This document shows, piece by piece, positions 9,707 through 20,274 of a DNA stretch of 64,000 nt; positions within the stretch are counted from its first letter, which is position 1; every line of letters starts with the position of its first letter. The stretch is taken from positions 1 to 64,000 of the forward strand of contig JAISQW010000004.1 in the NCBI GenBank assembly GCA_031273925.1. The letters are read 5' to 3'. The stretch is from Endomicrobium sp. (lineage in GTDB: Bacteria; Elusimicrobiota; Endomicrobiia; Endomicrobiales; Endomicrobiaceae). The notes below the pieces were generated by a model. It did no database searches. It was not told where the DNA came from and worked only from the letters and a program-made list of their open reading frames with translations. Both the position numbers and the translations under genes were made by a program.

Positions 9707-11017
9707 ATGTTTAGAAAAATTTTTAATACACTTATAACATCTGAACTTAAAAAAAAGGTATTTTTTACATTATTAGTAATTTTTACTTATAGAATAGGTG
9801 CAATGATACCTGTCCCTGGAGTAAATACTGAAGCAATGAAGTCTATGTTTAAAGTCTACGGTGATGGTATTTTGGGTTTTTTAAATATGTTTTCAGGTGG
9901 TGCTCTTAATAGAATGTCAATATTTTCTTTGGGAGTTATTCCATATATAAATGCTTCTATTATAATGGGTTTAATCCAAAGTGCCCATATTTTTCCATAT
10001 TTCGATAAACTTTCAAAAGAAGGATATCAAGGTAGAAAAATTCTTACACAAATTACGAGATTTGGAACTCTTTTACTTGGTATAATACAGTCCTTTGTGT
10101 TAGCTATTATGATTAGTAAAATACGTGCTCCTTCAGGTTTGTCTATAGTGGTTAATTTTTCACTATCGTGGATTATTTTAGCTGTTATCACTTTGGTTAC
10201 AGGAACAATTATAATTATGTGGTTAGGAGAACAAATTACAGAAAGAGGTATAGGAAACGGTATATCTATTATAATTTTCTCTGGTATTGTAGAGAGACTT
10301 CCTCATGCAGTTTTTACTACAATAAAACTTATAAAATTAAAAGAATTTTCGATTTTTAACACTTTATTTCTTATAATCGTTATTATGGCAGTTTTGATTT
10401 TTGTAATATGGATTGAAACGGCACAAAGAAAAATTCCCATACATTATACAAAAAAAATAGTTGGTAAAAAAATATATAATAAGCAAACATCGTTTTTACC
10501 AATTAAAGTTGATCAATCTGGTGTTATTGCGGTAATATTTGCTGCATCTGTTTTATCTGTACCTTTAAGCATATCACAATTTGCTCCAGGATTGAAAGTT
10601 TTTGGCTTTCATATAGCAAAAAAGATAGCTGTGTTATTTAATAATGGGTCAATTATATATAATTTAACTTATGCATTTCTAGTTATATTTTTTTGTTATT
10701 TTTATAATTTTATATCATTTGACACTGAAGATATTTCAGAAAATATAAAAAAAGCTGGTGGATTTATACCTGGGATAAGACCTGGTGAGTATACTTCTAA
10801 ATATATAAAAAATGTTTTAGAAAAAATCACACTTATAGGTGCACTATTTGTTGCATGTATTGCGGTTTTACCAGATTATTTGAAAAATATAATTAATGTT
10901 CCGTTTTTTTTTGGCGGTACATCTTTACTTATAATAGTTGGTGTTTCTATTGATACTATTGGCCAAATAGAATCAATTTTTATTATGCATAGTTATGAAA
11001 AGTTTTATAATAGATAA
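9707..11017 (+). CDS. secY: Preprotein translocase subunit SecY
   Basis: RIGAMIPVPGVNTEAM, LGVIPYINASIIMGL, multi-TM; after rplO. Confidence 0.97.
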   Translation: MFRKIFNTLITSELKKKVFFTLLVIFTYRIGAMIPVPGVNTEAMKSMFKVYGDGILGFLNMFSGGALNRMSIFSLGVIPYINASIIMGLIQSAHIFPYFDKLSKEGYQGRKILTQITRFGTLLLGIIQSFVLAIMISKIRAPSGLSIVVNFSLSWIILAVITLVTGTIIIMWLGEQITERGIGNGISIIIFSGIVERLPHAVFTTIKLIKLKEFSIFNTLFLIIVIMAVLIFVIWIETAQRKIPIHYTKKIVGKKIYNKQTSFLPIKVDQSGVIAVIFAASVLSVPLSISQFAPGLKVFGFHIAKKIAVLFNNGSIIYNLTYAFLVIFFCYFYNFISFDTEDISENIKKAGGFIPGIRPGEYTSKYIKNVLEKITLIGALFVACIAVLPDYLKNIINVPFFFGGTSLLIIVGVSIDTIGQIESIFIMHSYEKFYNR

Positions 11018-11052
11018 AAAATAATACTTGTATAGATTTCAAAAAACTGTTA

Positions 11053-11082
11053 TTGACACTTTAACAAATAAGTAAATATTAT
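11053..11082 (+). promoter_or_regulatory. Predicted sigma70-type promoter upstream of adk
   Basis: TTGACA (11053-11058), 18-nt spacer, TATTAT (11077-11082). Confidence 0.5.
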
Positions 11083-11117
11083 TTTTATATTTTGAAGAAA
11101 AGGATAATGATAAAATA

Positions 11118-11756
11118 ATGAATTATATACTTATAGGTCCACCTGGTTCTGGAAAAAGTACTCAAGCTCTAAAAATTACACGAAGATTAAACATAATACA
11201 TTTATCGACTGGTAATATGTTTAGAGAAATGAAAGAATCAAATAAAATTGTAAACAAGTATCTTGCAACTGGACAGCTTGTGCCAGATGAAATAGTTAAT
11301 GACATGATAAGTAAATTTTTTGAGAAAACTGATGTTAAAAGAGGATTTCTTTTGGATGGATTTCCAAGAACTATAAATCAAGCAAAGATGTTAAATAAAA
11401 TACTTAAAAACCAAAAAATAAAAATAAATATAGTATTTTTTTTATCTATCGGTTTTGATGAGATAATTAAAAGAATATTAAAAAGAAAGACATGTTTATG
11501 TGGAATAAATTATGATAACATAACACTACTTTCAATAAAAAATTTGAAAAGATGCAATATTTGTGGTGGAGAGTTTTTGCAAAGAGATGATGATAAAATT
11601 GAAAAAGTAATTAGGACCAGATTGAGTATTTATGAAACTCAAACACAACCCTTAATTAAATTTTATGAAAATTTAGGATTACTTGTAAAAATAAAAGGGT
11701 GTAATGATGAGTTATGTGTATTTAAAGAAATAAATAGTTATTTTAATAAAAAATAA
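11118..11756 (+). CDS. adk: Adenylate kinase, Cys-containing LID
   Basis: GPPGSGKSTQALKI P-loop; CLCG...CNICGG LID cysteines; DGFPRT. Confidence 0.96.
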   Translation: MNYILIGPPGSGKSTQALKITRRLNIIHLSTGNMFREMKESNKIVNKYLATGQLVPDEIVNDMISKFFEKTDVKRGFLLDGFPRTINQAKMLNKILKNQKIKINIVFFLSIGFDEIIKRILKRKTCLCGINYDNITLLSIKNLKRCNICGGEFLQRDDDKIEKVIRTRLSIYETQTQPLIKFYENLGLLVKIKGCNDELCVFKEINSYFNKK

Positions 11757-11842
11757 ATTAATTAAAGTTATTGGTATTTTTTTTCGCATAGAGTATTTTT
11801 CATAATGAATTAAGTGAAAAAGAATAATAAAGGTAACAAAAG

Positions 11843-12631
11843 TTGTTTCTTAAGAAATATAATATAAAATTGAAAACAGCAGAAGAAATAGAAAAAATGC
11901 GAGTTGCTGGAAAAGTTGTTGGTGAAATTCTTTTTGAACTTTCCAGTATTATAAAACCTGGAATAACTACTAAATATATAGATGATTTTGTAGAAAACTA
12001 CATAAGATCTCTTAATATGATACCAGCTTTTTTAGGTGTAGATGGTACGAATTATCCTTTTCCAGCATCTGCATGTATATCAGTTAATAATGAAATAGTA
12101 CACGGAATTCCAAATACTTTACGTATTTTAGAATTTGGGGATATAGTATCAGTAGATATTGGAGTTATTTATCAGAATTATTATTCCGATGCATCAAAAA
12201 CGTATGCAGTTGGTAATATTTCTAATGTTGCATCAAAACTTATTAGGATTACAGAATTATCTTTATATAAAGGGATAGAGCAGATATTGCCAGGAAATAG
12301 AATTGGTGACATTTCTAATGCAATTCAAAAAACAGTAGAAGATTCTGGATTTTTTGTTGTTAAAAATCTTGTAGGACATGGTATTGGTAAAGAATTACAT
12401 GAAGATCCTCAAATTCCAAATTATGGTGAGGCAGGTGTTGGTATTAAACTTTTACCTGGTATGGTTTTTGCGATAGAACCTATGGTAAATGTTGGTACTT
12501 GTGATGTTTGTACTTTAGATAATGGTTGGACCATTGTCACTAAAGATGGTAGTTTAAGTGCTCATTTTGAACATACCGTTGCAATAACTGAATTTGGATA
12601 TGAAATTTTAACAAGGGGATATAATATATAA
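11843..12631 (+). CDS. map: Methionine aminopeptidase type I (TTG start)
   Basis: TAEEIEKMRVAGKVV, VNNEIVHGIP, VGHGIGKELHEDPQIPNYG. Confidence 0.96.
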   Translation: MFLKKYNIKLKTAEEIEKMRVAGKVVGEILFELSSIIKPGITTKYIDDFVENYIRSLNMIPAFLGVDGTNYPFPASACISVNNEIVHGIPNTLRILEFGDIVSVDIGVIYQNYYSDASKTYAVGNISNVASKLIRITELSLYKGIEQILPGNRIGDISNAIQKTVEDSGFFVVKNLVGHGIGKELHEDPQIPNYGEAGVGIKLLPGMVFAIEPMVNVGTCDVCTLDNGWTIVTKDGSLSAHFEHTVAITEFGYEILTRGYNI

Positions 12632-12853
12632 ATGGTCAAGGGAGGGAAAATTATAGTTGAGGGAAAAATTTTAGAATCTTTGCCAAATACAATGTTTAAA
12701 GTTGAAATTGAGAATGGAAATCATCTAATTTTGGCATATGTTTGTGGTAAAATGAGGATGCATTATATAAAAATTCTACCAGGAGATAAAGTTAAAGTTG
12801 AACTTTCTCAATATGATTTAACAAAAGGAAGAATAATCTATAGAGAAAAATAA
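12632..12853 (+). CDS. infA: Translation initiation factor IF-1
   Basis: [46 protein letters not shown]. Confidence 0.96.
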   Translation: MVKGGKIIVEGKILESLPNTMFKVEIENGNHLILAYVCGKMRMHYIKILPGDKVKVELSQYDLTKGRIIYREK

Positions 12854-12873
12854 TAACGGAGTATTACAATAGA

Positions 12874-12987
12874 ATGAAAGTTAAAGCATCTGTAAAACAA
12901 ATTTGTAAGAAATGTAAAATAGTAAAGCGTAAGGGTATAATAAGAGTTTTGTGTTCTGACCCAAGACATAAACAAAGACAAGGATAG
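12874..12987 (+). CDS. rpmJ: 50S ribosomal protein L36 (absent from the ORF track)
   Basis: Read directly: [37 protein letters not shown] (37 aa); between infA and rpsM. Confidence 0.96.
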   Translation: MKVKASVKQICKKCKIVKRKGIIRVLCSDPRHKQRQG

Positions 12988-13092
12988 AAAATAAATGTGT
13001 GATATAAATAGGAATTTTGTACGTATTTTGATATTTTTCAGAAATTAAAGAAAGTATAAAAAAATGGGAGAAAGATTTGGAGGATAAATAAA

Positions 13093-13488
13093 ATGGCTCG
13101 TATAGCTGGTGTTGATTTGCCAAATAACAAAAGATTAGATATAGCTTTAAGATATATTTATGGAATAGGACATGCTATATCAAGCGATATTATTACGGAA
13201 TTAAATCTAGACCCTACAAGAAGAATTTGTGAATTAACAAAAGAAGAACTTAATAAGATCAATAATCTTATTGTTAAAAATTTAAAAGTTGAAGGAGATC
13301 TTAGAAGAGAAATACAAGGAAATATTAGAAGACTTATTGAAATAGGCAGTTATAGAGGATTAAGACATAGAAGAAATCTTCCCGTAAGAGGACAAAGATC
13401 TAAAACTAATGCACGCACAAGGCGTGGTAAGAGAAAAACTGTAGGTGCTGGTAAGGTTTTGAATTCACAAATAAAAAGAACAAAATAA
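13093..13488 (+). CDS. rpsM: 30S ribosomal protein S13
   Basis: [26 protein letters not shown]...[29 protein letters not shown]. Confidence 0.98.
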   Translation: MARIAGVDLPNNKRLDIALRYIYGIGHAISSDIITELNLDPTRRICELTKEELNKINNLIVKNLKVEGDLRREIQGNIRRLIEIGSYRGLRHRRNLPVRGQRSKTNARTRRGKRKTVGAGKVLNSQIKRTK

Positions 13489-13549
13489 TTTTTATTAAAA
13501 ATATTTATATAACTTATAGTTAAATAACTGACGTGAAACTGGAGGTAAT

Positions 13550-13945
13550 ATGGTGTATGGTAAAAAAAATATTAGTGGAAAAAAGAAGAAATATATGATA
13601 GGTAGCGTTGCAAAAGTTTATATTTTATCAACATTTAATAATACGATTGTTAATATAACGGATGATAAAGGCAATACTGTAGCTTGCAATTCGGCTGGTA
13701 GTTCCGGATTTAAAGGTACCAAAAAAGGCACATCTTTTGCTGCACAAATGACAGCAATAGCAGTTGGTAAAAAGGCAATTGATATTGGTATTAAACAGGT
13801 ATACGTTTTTGTAAATGGTCCAGGTCCTGGTAGAGAAACAGCAATAAGGGGGCTACAAAGTTCTGGTCTTACTATAAAAACTATAAAAGATATCACTCCT
13901 ATTCCTCATAATGGATGTAGACCATCTAAACTTAGGAGAATATAG
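13550..13945 (+). CDS. rpsK: 30S ribosomal protein S11
   Basis: [14 protein letters not shown]...[18 protein letters not shown]...[16 protein letters not shown]. Confidence 0.98.
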   Translation: MVYGKKNISGKKKKYMIGSVAKVYILSTFNNTIVNITDDKGNTVACNSAGSSGFKGTKKGTSFAAQMTAIAVGKKAIDIGIKQVYVFVNGPGPGRETAIRGLQSSGLTIKTIKDITPIPHNGCRPSKLRRI

Positions 13946-14111
13946 TAACTGTAAGTAATATCATTTTAATGTTTTTAATATATCATTAATTTAAAATATG
14001 ATCTGTAGTGAAGATTTTTAAAGTATATAATCTGTGTTTATTTTTTAATATTGCACTTTGTTGTCGTGGTGTTATTGATTAATAATTATTGTTAGTGGGA
14101 GGATTTTATAA

Positions 14112-14741
14112 ATGTCACGTTATTTGGGATCAGTTTGTAAATTTTGTCGTCGTGAAAAAGAAAAACTTTTTTTAAAAGGAGAAAAATGTTTTTCAAATTG
14201 TATTTTGTTAAAAAAAAGAGGTAAAAATGTTCCAGGACAACATAAAAATATTAAAAATAAAATATCTGATTATGCAGTACATTTGCGCGAAAAACAAAAA
14301 ACAAAAAGAATTTATGGATTAACGGAAGAACAATTCAGACATTATTATGAAATAGCTGAAAGAATGATAGGATCAACAGGAGAGAATTTACTAAAAATAC
14401 TTGAATTAAGACTTGACAATGTAGTTTTTCGTTTGGGACTTTTTAATTCTAAGAAAATGTCCAGACAAATTATAAACCATGGTAATATTTTAGTTAACAA
14501 TAAAAAAGTGAATATGCCACGATATCAAGTAAAAATTGGAGATATCATAACGGTTTCTGAGAAATATAGATCAAAATCTATTTTTAAGAAAGATATTGAT
14601 ACTACATATGTAAATACTATTCCAACTTGGTTAAATTTTGATAAAAATAAAACTATTGGGAGGGTAATTAGTGAACCATATTTAAAAGAAATTTTATATC
14701 ATATAAACAGTCAGTTGATTGTTGAGTATTATTCAAAATAA
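14112..14741 (+). CDS. rpsD: 30S ribosomal protein S4
   Basis: MSRYLGSVCKFCRREKEKLFLKGEKC...LELRLDNVVFRLGL...S4 RNA-binding domain. Confidence 0.97.
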   Translation: MSRYLGSVCKFCRREKEKLFLKGEKCFSNCILLKKRGKNVPGQHKNIKNKISDYAVHLREKQKTKRIYGLTEEQFRHYYEIAERMIGSTGENLLKILELRLDNVVFRLGLFNSKKMSRQIINHGNILVNNKKVNMPRYQVKIGDIITVSEKYRSKSIFKKDIDTTYVNTIPTWLNFDKNKTIGRVISEPYLKEILYHINSQLIVEYYSK

Positions 14742-14781
14742 ATTAATGTATGAAAGTTTTGTTAAAGTGAGGTCATAACTA

Positions 14782-15708
14782 ATGAAAATGTTAGATTTAA
14801 AAAAAATGTGTAAGCTTACTTTAGATGAAAATACTGCTACACCATATTATGGTCGTTTTACAGTAGAGCCATTTGAGTGTGGTTATGGACATACAATAGG
14901 AAATTCTCTTAGAAGAATTCTTCTTTCAAGTCTTGAAGGTGCAGCTATTACATCTGTAAAAATTGCTGGAGCTTTACATGAATTTGCGGTTTTAGAAGGT
15001 GTTAAAGAAGATATCACACAAATTATTTTAAATTTAAAAAAAATACGAGTAAAAATTCTTTCGAAATCTGATAATAATTTTGAAAAACTTTTTTTAAAAG
15101 TTAAAAAGACAGGAAAAATAATCGCAAAAGATATTGCATTAAATCCTAATGTTGAAATAATGAATCCGGAACAAGAAATTGCCAATTTGGATCATGAAGC
15201 TATATTGGAGATGGAACTCATGGTGTCTTCGGGTAAAGGATATGTTTTAGCTGAAGAAATGAGTCAAAATGAATTGTCTACAATACCTATAGATGCATTA
15301 TTTTCACCTATAAATAAAGTTAATTATGAAGTTGAGAATACTCGTGTGGAACAAATCCTCAATTATGAAAGACTTGTAATAGAAATATGGTCAGATGGTA
15401 CAATAAACCCTAAAGACGCTTTGCTTAAATCAGCAAAAATATTAATAGATAGTCTTGCAATCTTCACGAACGGTTTGAATAGTTGTGAAAAAGAAATAAG
15501 CAAAAAAGATTTCCTTTGTCAATCATTAAATATCATGAATCTTTCTACAAGAATTTTAAATACTTTAAAAAATGCTGGTATTATGACTATTCAGGATTTA
15601 GTAAAACTAAAAGATGAAGATTTATTGAATTTAAATAATTTTGGTAAAAGTTCATTTGAAGAAGTAAAAAATAAACTCGCAAAACTTAATTTATGTATAA
15701 AAGAATAA
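14782..15708 (+). CDS. rpoA: RNA polymerase subunit alpha
   Basis: EPFECGYGHTIGNSLRRILLSSLEGAAITSVKI; C-terminal helix-hairpin-helix domain. Confidence 0.97.
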   Translation: MKMLDLKKMCKLTLDENTATPYYGRFTVEPFECGYGHTIGNSLRRILLSSLEGAAITSVKIAGALHEFAVLEGVKEDITQIILNLKKIRVKILSKSDNNFEKLFLKVKKTGKIIAKDIALNPNVEIMNPEQEIANLDHEAILEMELMVSSGKGYVLAEEMSQNELSTIPIDALFSPINKVNYEVENTRVEQILNYERLVIEIWSDGTINPKDALLKSAKILIDSLAIFTNGLNSCEKEISKKDFLCQSLNIMNLSTRILNTLKNAGIMTIQDLVKLKDEDLLNLNNFGKSSFEEVKNKLAKLNLCIKE

Positions 15709-15729
15709 AGGAGTAATAAAAGTAATAAG

Positions 15730-16080
15730 ATGATAAAAAACTATAATGGAAGAAAGCTTGGAATTTCAAGTTCGCACAGAAAATCTTTACTTCGTAATTT
15801 AGCAATTGAATTGTTTAGATATGAAAAAATAAAAACTACATTACCAAAAGCAAAAGAACTAGCAAGTTATTTTGAAAAACTTATTACGAAATCAAAACAA
15901 ACTAATCTTAGTACAACAAGAGCAATAAAATGTGAAATAAATGACAAAATTATTGCAAAAAAAATATTTGATATCTTTTCAAAAAGATATCAAGGAAGAA
16001 AAGGTGGTTACACTAAGATTATAAAAACTGGTGTTAGACGTGGTGATAATAGTAATGTTGTTATAATAAAATTAATATAA
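15730..16080 (+). CDS. rplQ: 50S ribosomal protein L17
   Basis: [37 protein letters not shown]. Confidence 0.97.
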   Translation: MIKNYNGRKLGISSSHRKSLLRNLAIELFRYEKIKTTLPKAKELASYFEKLITKSKQTNLSTTRAIKCEINDKIIAKKIFDIFSKRYQGRKGGYTKIIKTGVRRGDNSNVVIIKLI

Positions 16081-16097
16081 AAAATAGGTTTAACAAA

Positions 16098-17126
16098 ATG
16101 TTCAATTATATTTCTAAATTATTTTCAAATGATATTGGGATAGATCTTGGAACTGCTTCTGTACTTGTTTTTATTAGGGGGCAGGATATTGTTATAAGTG
16201 AACCGTCTGTTGTAGCTTTAGAGCGTGACACAAAACGAATTTTAGCTATTGGAACTGATGCAAAAAAAATGTTGGGCAAAACTCCTGCAAATATTGTTGC
16301 TGTAAGACCATTAAGAAATGGAGTTATTGCTGATTTTGAAGCAACTGAAAAAATGATTAGATATTTTATAAAAAAAGCTAATAACAGAATGATATTAATA
16401 CGTCCTAGAGTAGTTATAGGAGTTCCATCTGGTATTACTGAAGTTGAAAGAAGGGCAGTTAGAGAATCTGCTGAGCATGCAGGTGTAAGGGAAGTTCACC
16501 TTATTGATGAACCTATGGCAGCAGCAATAGGCTCAGGTATACCCATTCAAGAGCCTGAAGGAAGTATGATAGTTGATATTGGAGGTGGTACTACAGAAGT
16601 TGCTGTTATATCCTTAGGAGGTATGGTGGTTGCAAAATCTCTAGATGTAGCCGGTGATAAGATGGACGAAGCTGTAATTCAGTATTTTCGTCGAAAACAT
16701 AATCTTGCAATAGGAGAAAATACAGCAGAATTAGTTAAAATAAAAATAGGTTCTGTATTTCCTCTTGAACATGAATTAACAGTAGAAGTGAAAGGTAGAA
16801 ATTTACTTAATGGACTTCCCAAAACTGTAAGTATAACTTCAAATGAGATTAGAACAGCACTAGAAGATCCTATTGTAAAAATAGTTGAAATTGTTAAAAA
16901 TGTTCTTGAAGAAACTCCAGCAGAACTTGCAGCAGACTTAGTAGATCGTGGTATCGTATTAAGTGGTGGTGGATCACTTGTAAAAGGCTTACCTGAATTG
17001 TTATCTAGAGAAACTGAACTTTCTGTAAATCGTGCTAAGAATCCTCTTACTTGTGTTGCGATAGGTACTGGTGTATATTTAGAGGGATTAATTAATGTAA
17101 AAAAATCAAAGAATAAAATCATATAA
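16098..17126 (+). CDS. mreB: Rod shape-determining protein MreB
   Basis: [46 protein letters not shown]. Confidence 0.97.
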   Translation: MFNYISKLFSNDIGIDLGTASVLVFIRGQDIVISEPSVVALERDTKRILAIGTDAKKMLGKTPANIVAVRPLRNGVIADFEATEKMIRYFIKKANNRMILIRPRVVIGVPSGITEVERRAVRESAEHAGVREVHLIDEPMAAAIGSGIPIQEPEGSMIVDIGGGTTEVAVISLGGMVVAKSLDVAGDKMDEAVIQYFRRKHNLAIGENTAELVKIKIGSVFPLEHELTVEVKGRNLLNGLPKTVSITSNEIRTALEDPIVKIVEIVKNVLEETPAELAADLVDRGIVLSGGGSLVKGLPELLSRETELSVNRAKNPLTCVAIGTGVYLEGLINVKKSKNKII

Positions 17127-17155
17127 TATAAATATTTATATCGAGTTTTTATAAA

Positions 17156-17992
17156 ATGCATAAATACTATAGAATAAAACTTGAAAAAGTTGTATTTGTA
17201 ATTCTTATTTCTATTAGTCTTTATTTTATAGTAGGTAGATTTTCCGATTCAGTGAAATTTATAAAAAATATAGTTTATGAATTTATATATCAAAATTTAT
17301 CTGTAACTGACCGTATTTTTTACTTAACAAAAAATATTTTTGCTTCAATCAAAAATATATCACGTTTACAACAGGAAAATCTTTTATACAAACAAAAGAA
17401 TCAAGAACTTATAAATAAGTTATATAATTATGATTTATTATTTCAAGAATATTCTGATTTATCAAAACTTTTAAACTTAAAAAAAAATAAAAAAACGTTG
17501 CTCGTTTTTTCAAAAATTTTAATTAGAGAGCCAAGTGAATGGTATAAATGGATTATTATAGATAAAGGATTTAATGATGGTTTATACAATGAACTTCCAG
17601 TAGTAATGTTTGATAAATATAATTCTATTTTATGTGTTTTGGGTAAAATAATTGAAACATATAAAAATTCGTCTAAAATTATTCTCATAACAAATTCTAC
17701 TTATAAATTGCCGGTAGAAATTAATGGAATTAAATGTTTAGCTAACGGCATTAATTCAAATTTATTAAGAATAAACTACATCCCTGTGAATGAAAATATT
17801 AAACATGGCGATAAGGTCATTGTTAGCAATTTAAGTTCGATTTTTCAAAAAGGGTTGTATGTTGGTGTTATTAAAACTGTGAGAATATCAAATAAAACAT
17901 CAGAATTCAAAATTGCTGATGCAGAAATTTGTTTTGAAAATAACACTATCTGTAATAATGTTGCTATTGTTCTTCTTCCACAAGTAAAATGA
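17156..17992 (+). CDS. mreC: Rod shape-determining protein MreC
   Basis: N-terminal TM, coiled coil, WYKWIIIDKGFNDGL; next to mreB. Confidence 0.92.
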   Translation: MHKYYRIKLEKVVFVILISISLYFIVGRFSDSVKFIKNIVYEFIYQNLSVTDRIFYLTKNIFASIKNISRLQQENLLYKQKNQELINKLYNYDLLFQEYSDLSKLLNLKKNKKTLLVFSKILIREPSEWYKWIIIDKGFNDGLYNELPVVMFDKYNSILCVLGKIIETYKNSSKIILITNSTYKLPVEINGIKCLANGINSNLLRINYIPVNENIKHGDKVIVSNLSSIFQKGLYVGVIKTVRISNKTSEFKIADAEICFENNTICNNVAIVLLPQVK

Positions 17993-18453
17993 AAAAAATA
18001 ATACGTTATATTATTTTTTATATTTTTTTTTGTTCACTACAGTTTATACTATGGCAATATACAAATGTTTATAATATTTCACCAAATTTCATATTGATTG
18101 CGATTGTATATATTGGAATTATAAAAGGTAAAATGCCTGGTCAATTAACAGGTTTTTTGTTTGGTTTATTTTGGGATACTTTTTCATTAATAGATACTTT
18201 TGGATTGAGGATTTTAATATTTACTGTTATAGGTTATTTTTCTAGTGAATTGAGTAAAAATTTTAATGGTAACAAGATTTTTACTCAATTAACCATAATA
18301 TTCTTTTTAAACATTTTTTATTCATTATATTTTTATTTTATCTGTTATAACACTAATAAAACTCTTTATTTTTTAATACAAAAAAGTATAGAAATTTTTA
18401 CAACAATGCTTATCTGTCCTTTATTTTTTTATATATTAAAATTCTATATATAA
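17989..18453 (+). CDS. mreD: Rod shape-determining protein MreD
   Basis: Small multi-TM protein (GLFWDTFSLIDTFGLRIL) between mreC and the PBP2 gene. Confidence 0.85.
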   Translation: MKKIIRYIIFYIFFCSLQFILWQYTNVYNISPNFILIAIVYIGIIKGKMPGQLTGFLFGLFWDTFSLIDTFGLRILIFTVIGYFSSELSKNFNGNKIFTQLTIIFFLNIFYSLYFYFICYNTNKTLYFLIQKSIEIFTTMLICPLFFYILKFYI

Positions 18454-18466
18454 GTGGACATAAACA

Positions 18467-20230
18467 ATGTGGAGCCAAGAAAGTAAATTTACTTATGAAA
18501 CTTTTCGTAAAAAACATAAATTAATTTTTATATTTTTTATATTTTTATTTATTTGTATTTCAATACGTCTTTTTTATTTACAAATTATAAAAGGAAATAA
18601 ATATAAAATCATTGCCGAAAAACAAGCATTCTATAATATTCCTGAATTTGCAGCAAGAGGAACAATTTATTCTAAAGATAATATAATTCTTGTTAACGAT
18701 AAGTTTAGTTATGTCATACTATATCATTCTTCTGATAATAAAAGGCATCATTTAAGACAAATTATTAAAGAACTTAAAAAAATTTTAAAAAGAGACATAA
18801 AACTTATTGCAACAAAAAAAAACATGAACGGTAATACATTCATAAAACTTTTAGATAATTTAACATTAGAAGAAATGTTTAAGATACAAGAAAAAATGGA
18901 AAACTTAAAAGGTATTTTTGTTACAAAAAAACCGCACCGTATTTATTATTTTCCAGAATCTACTAGTCACATAATCGGTTATACAAATAAAATAAGAGTT
19001 GACGAAATTAAATACTTATCAAGACAAGTTTACAAAATAGAAGATTATGTAGGTAGATGTGGAATTGAACAAACTTATGACAAATATCTACGAGGTGAAG
19101 ATGGAGGTTGGTACACCAAAATAAATGCAAAAAGAAATTTATTAAAATCGTTAAAATATATTTCTCCAAAAAAAGGATCCAATATTTATTCAACTATAGA
19201 TTTGAACCTTCAACAAATAGCATATAATGCGTTAAAAAGGATTGGCGTAACAGTTAAGGGTGCAGTTGTAGTAATTGATGTAAAAACAGGTGCTATAAGA
19301 GTTTTGGTTTCATACCCTGGATTTGATACAAACAAAATAGGACATAAGGATTTTTTAAATTCTTTAAATAAACAAAATTTTTCTTTTTTTAACAGAGCAT
19401 TACAAGGACTTTATGCACCAGGATCATTATTTAAAATAATAACTTTTGCTACTATTATGGATACTTCAAATATAAATATACTAGAAAAAATAGTAGAATG
19501 TAATGGTAGCTTTAAATTGGGTAATAGACATTATTTATGTTGGAATAAACATGGCCATGGTAAATTAAACATTATAAATGCAATGTCACGTTCTTGTAAT
19601 ATTTATTTTTATAAATTAGGATTAGATGTTGGAATAAAAAATCTTGAAAAATATGCAAAAAAATTTTATCTTGGCCAAAAGACAGGAATTGATTTACCGA
19701 ATGAAAAAAATGGATTTATATCTAATTCAGAATTAAAAAAATCTAAATTGAAAATTAAATGGCATAAAGGAGACACAACTATATTTGCAATAGGACAAGG
19801 GGCAATTCTTGTTACACCACTTCAGATGGCATGTATGATAGCCAATATAGCTAATAAAGGTATATGTCATACACCATATATTGTAGAAAAAATTTTAGAT
19901 TCTACTGGTAAAGAAATTTATAAACATAAAATAGAGACTAATAAGAAAATAATTTTGTCAAATAAAACATGGGAATTTCTCAATAAAGCTTTATTGGAAA
20001 CCGTTGAAAAAGGAACTGGATTAAAAGCTAAACTAAATAATATTAAAATTGCAGGTAAAACTGGAACTGCCCAAAATTCTCATGGTAAAGACCATGGTTG
20101 GTTTATTTCGTATGGTCCAGCTGATAATCCTGAAATAGCAATAGCAGTAATTGTGGAAAATGGTGGAAGCAGTGGAATTAGTGCTGTCCCTATTGCTAAA
20201 AAAATATATGAAACTTACTTTAATGTATAA
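18467..20230 (+). CDS. mrdA: Penicillin-binding protein 2
   Basis: SLFK, SCN and KTGTAQ transpeptidase motifs; followed by rodA. Confidence 0.95.
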   Translation: MWSQESKFTYETFRKKHKLIFIFFIFLFICISIRLFYLQIIKGNKYKIIAEKQAFYNIPEFAARGTIYSKDNIILVNDKFSYVILYHSSDNKRHHLRQIIKELKKILKRDIKLIATKKNMNGNTFIKLLDNLTLEEMFKIQEKMENLKGIFVTKKPHRIYYFPESTSHIIGYTNKIRVDEIKYLSRQVYKIEDYVGRCGIEQTYDKYLRGEDGGWYTKINAKRNLLKSLKYISPKKGSNIYSTIDLNLQQIAYNALKRIGVTVKGAVVVIDVKTGAIRVLVSYPGFDTNKIGHKDFLNSLNKQNFSFFNRALQGLYAPGSLFKIITFATIMDTSNINILEKIVECNGSFKLGNRHYLCWNKHGHGKLNIINAMSRSCNIYFYKLGLDVGIKNLEKYAKKFYLGQKTGIDLPNEKNGFISNSELKKSKLKIKWHKGDTTIFAIGQGAILVTPLQMACMIANIANKGICHTPYIVEKILDSTGKEIYKHKIETNKKIILSNKTWEFLNKALLETVEKGTGLKAKLNNIKIAGKTGTAQNSHGKDHGWFISYGPADNPEIAIAVIVENGGSSGISAVPIAKKIYETYFNV

Positions 20231-20274
20231 ATTAAAAAAAATGAAAGTAAAAGGAATTTAAAATTTTTAAACGA

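Noticed and set aside
10168-10359. Plus-strand alternative-frame ORFs inside secY (10168-10359), lpdA end (46103-46321) and rny (56273-56476)
   Set aside because: Lie inside conserved CDSs in another frame, with no RBS or plausible product.
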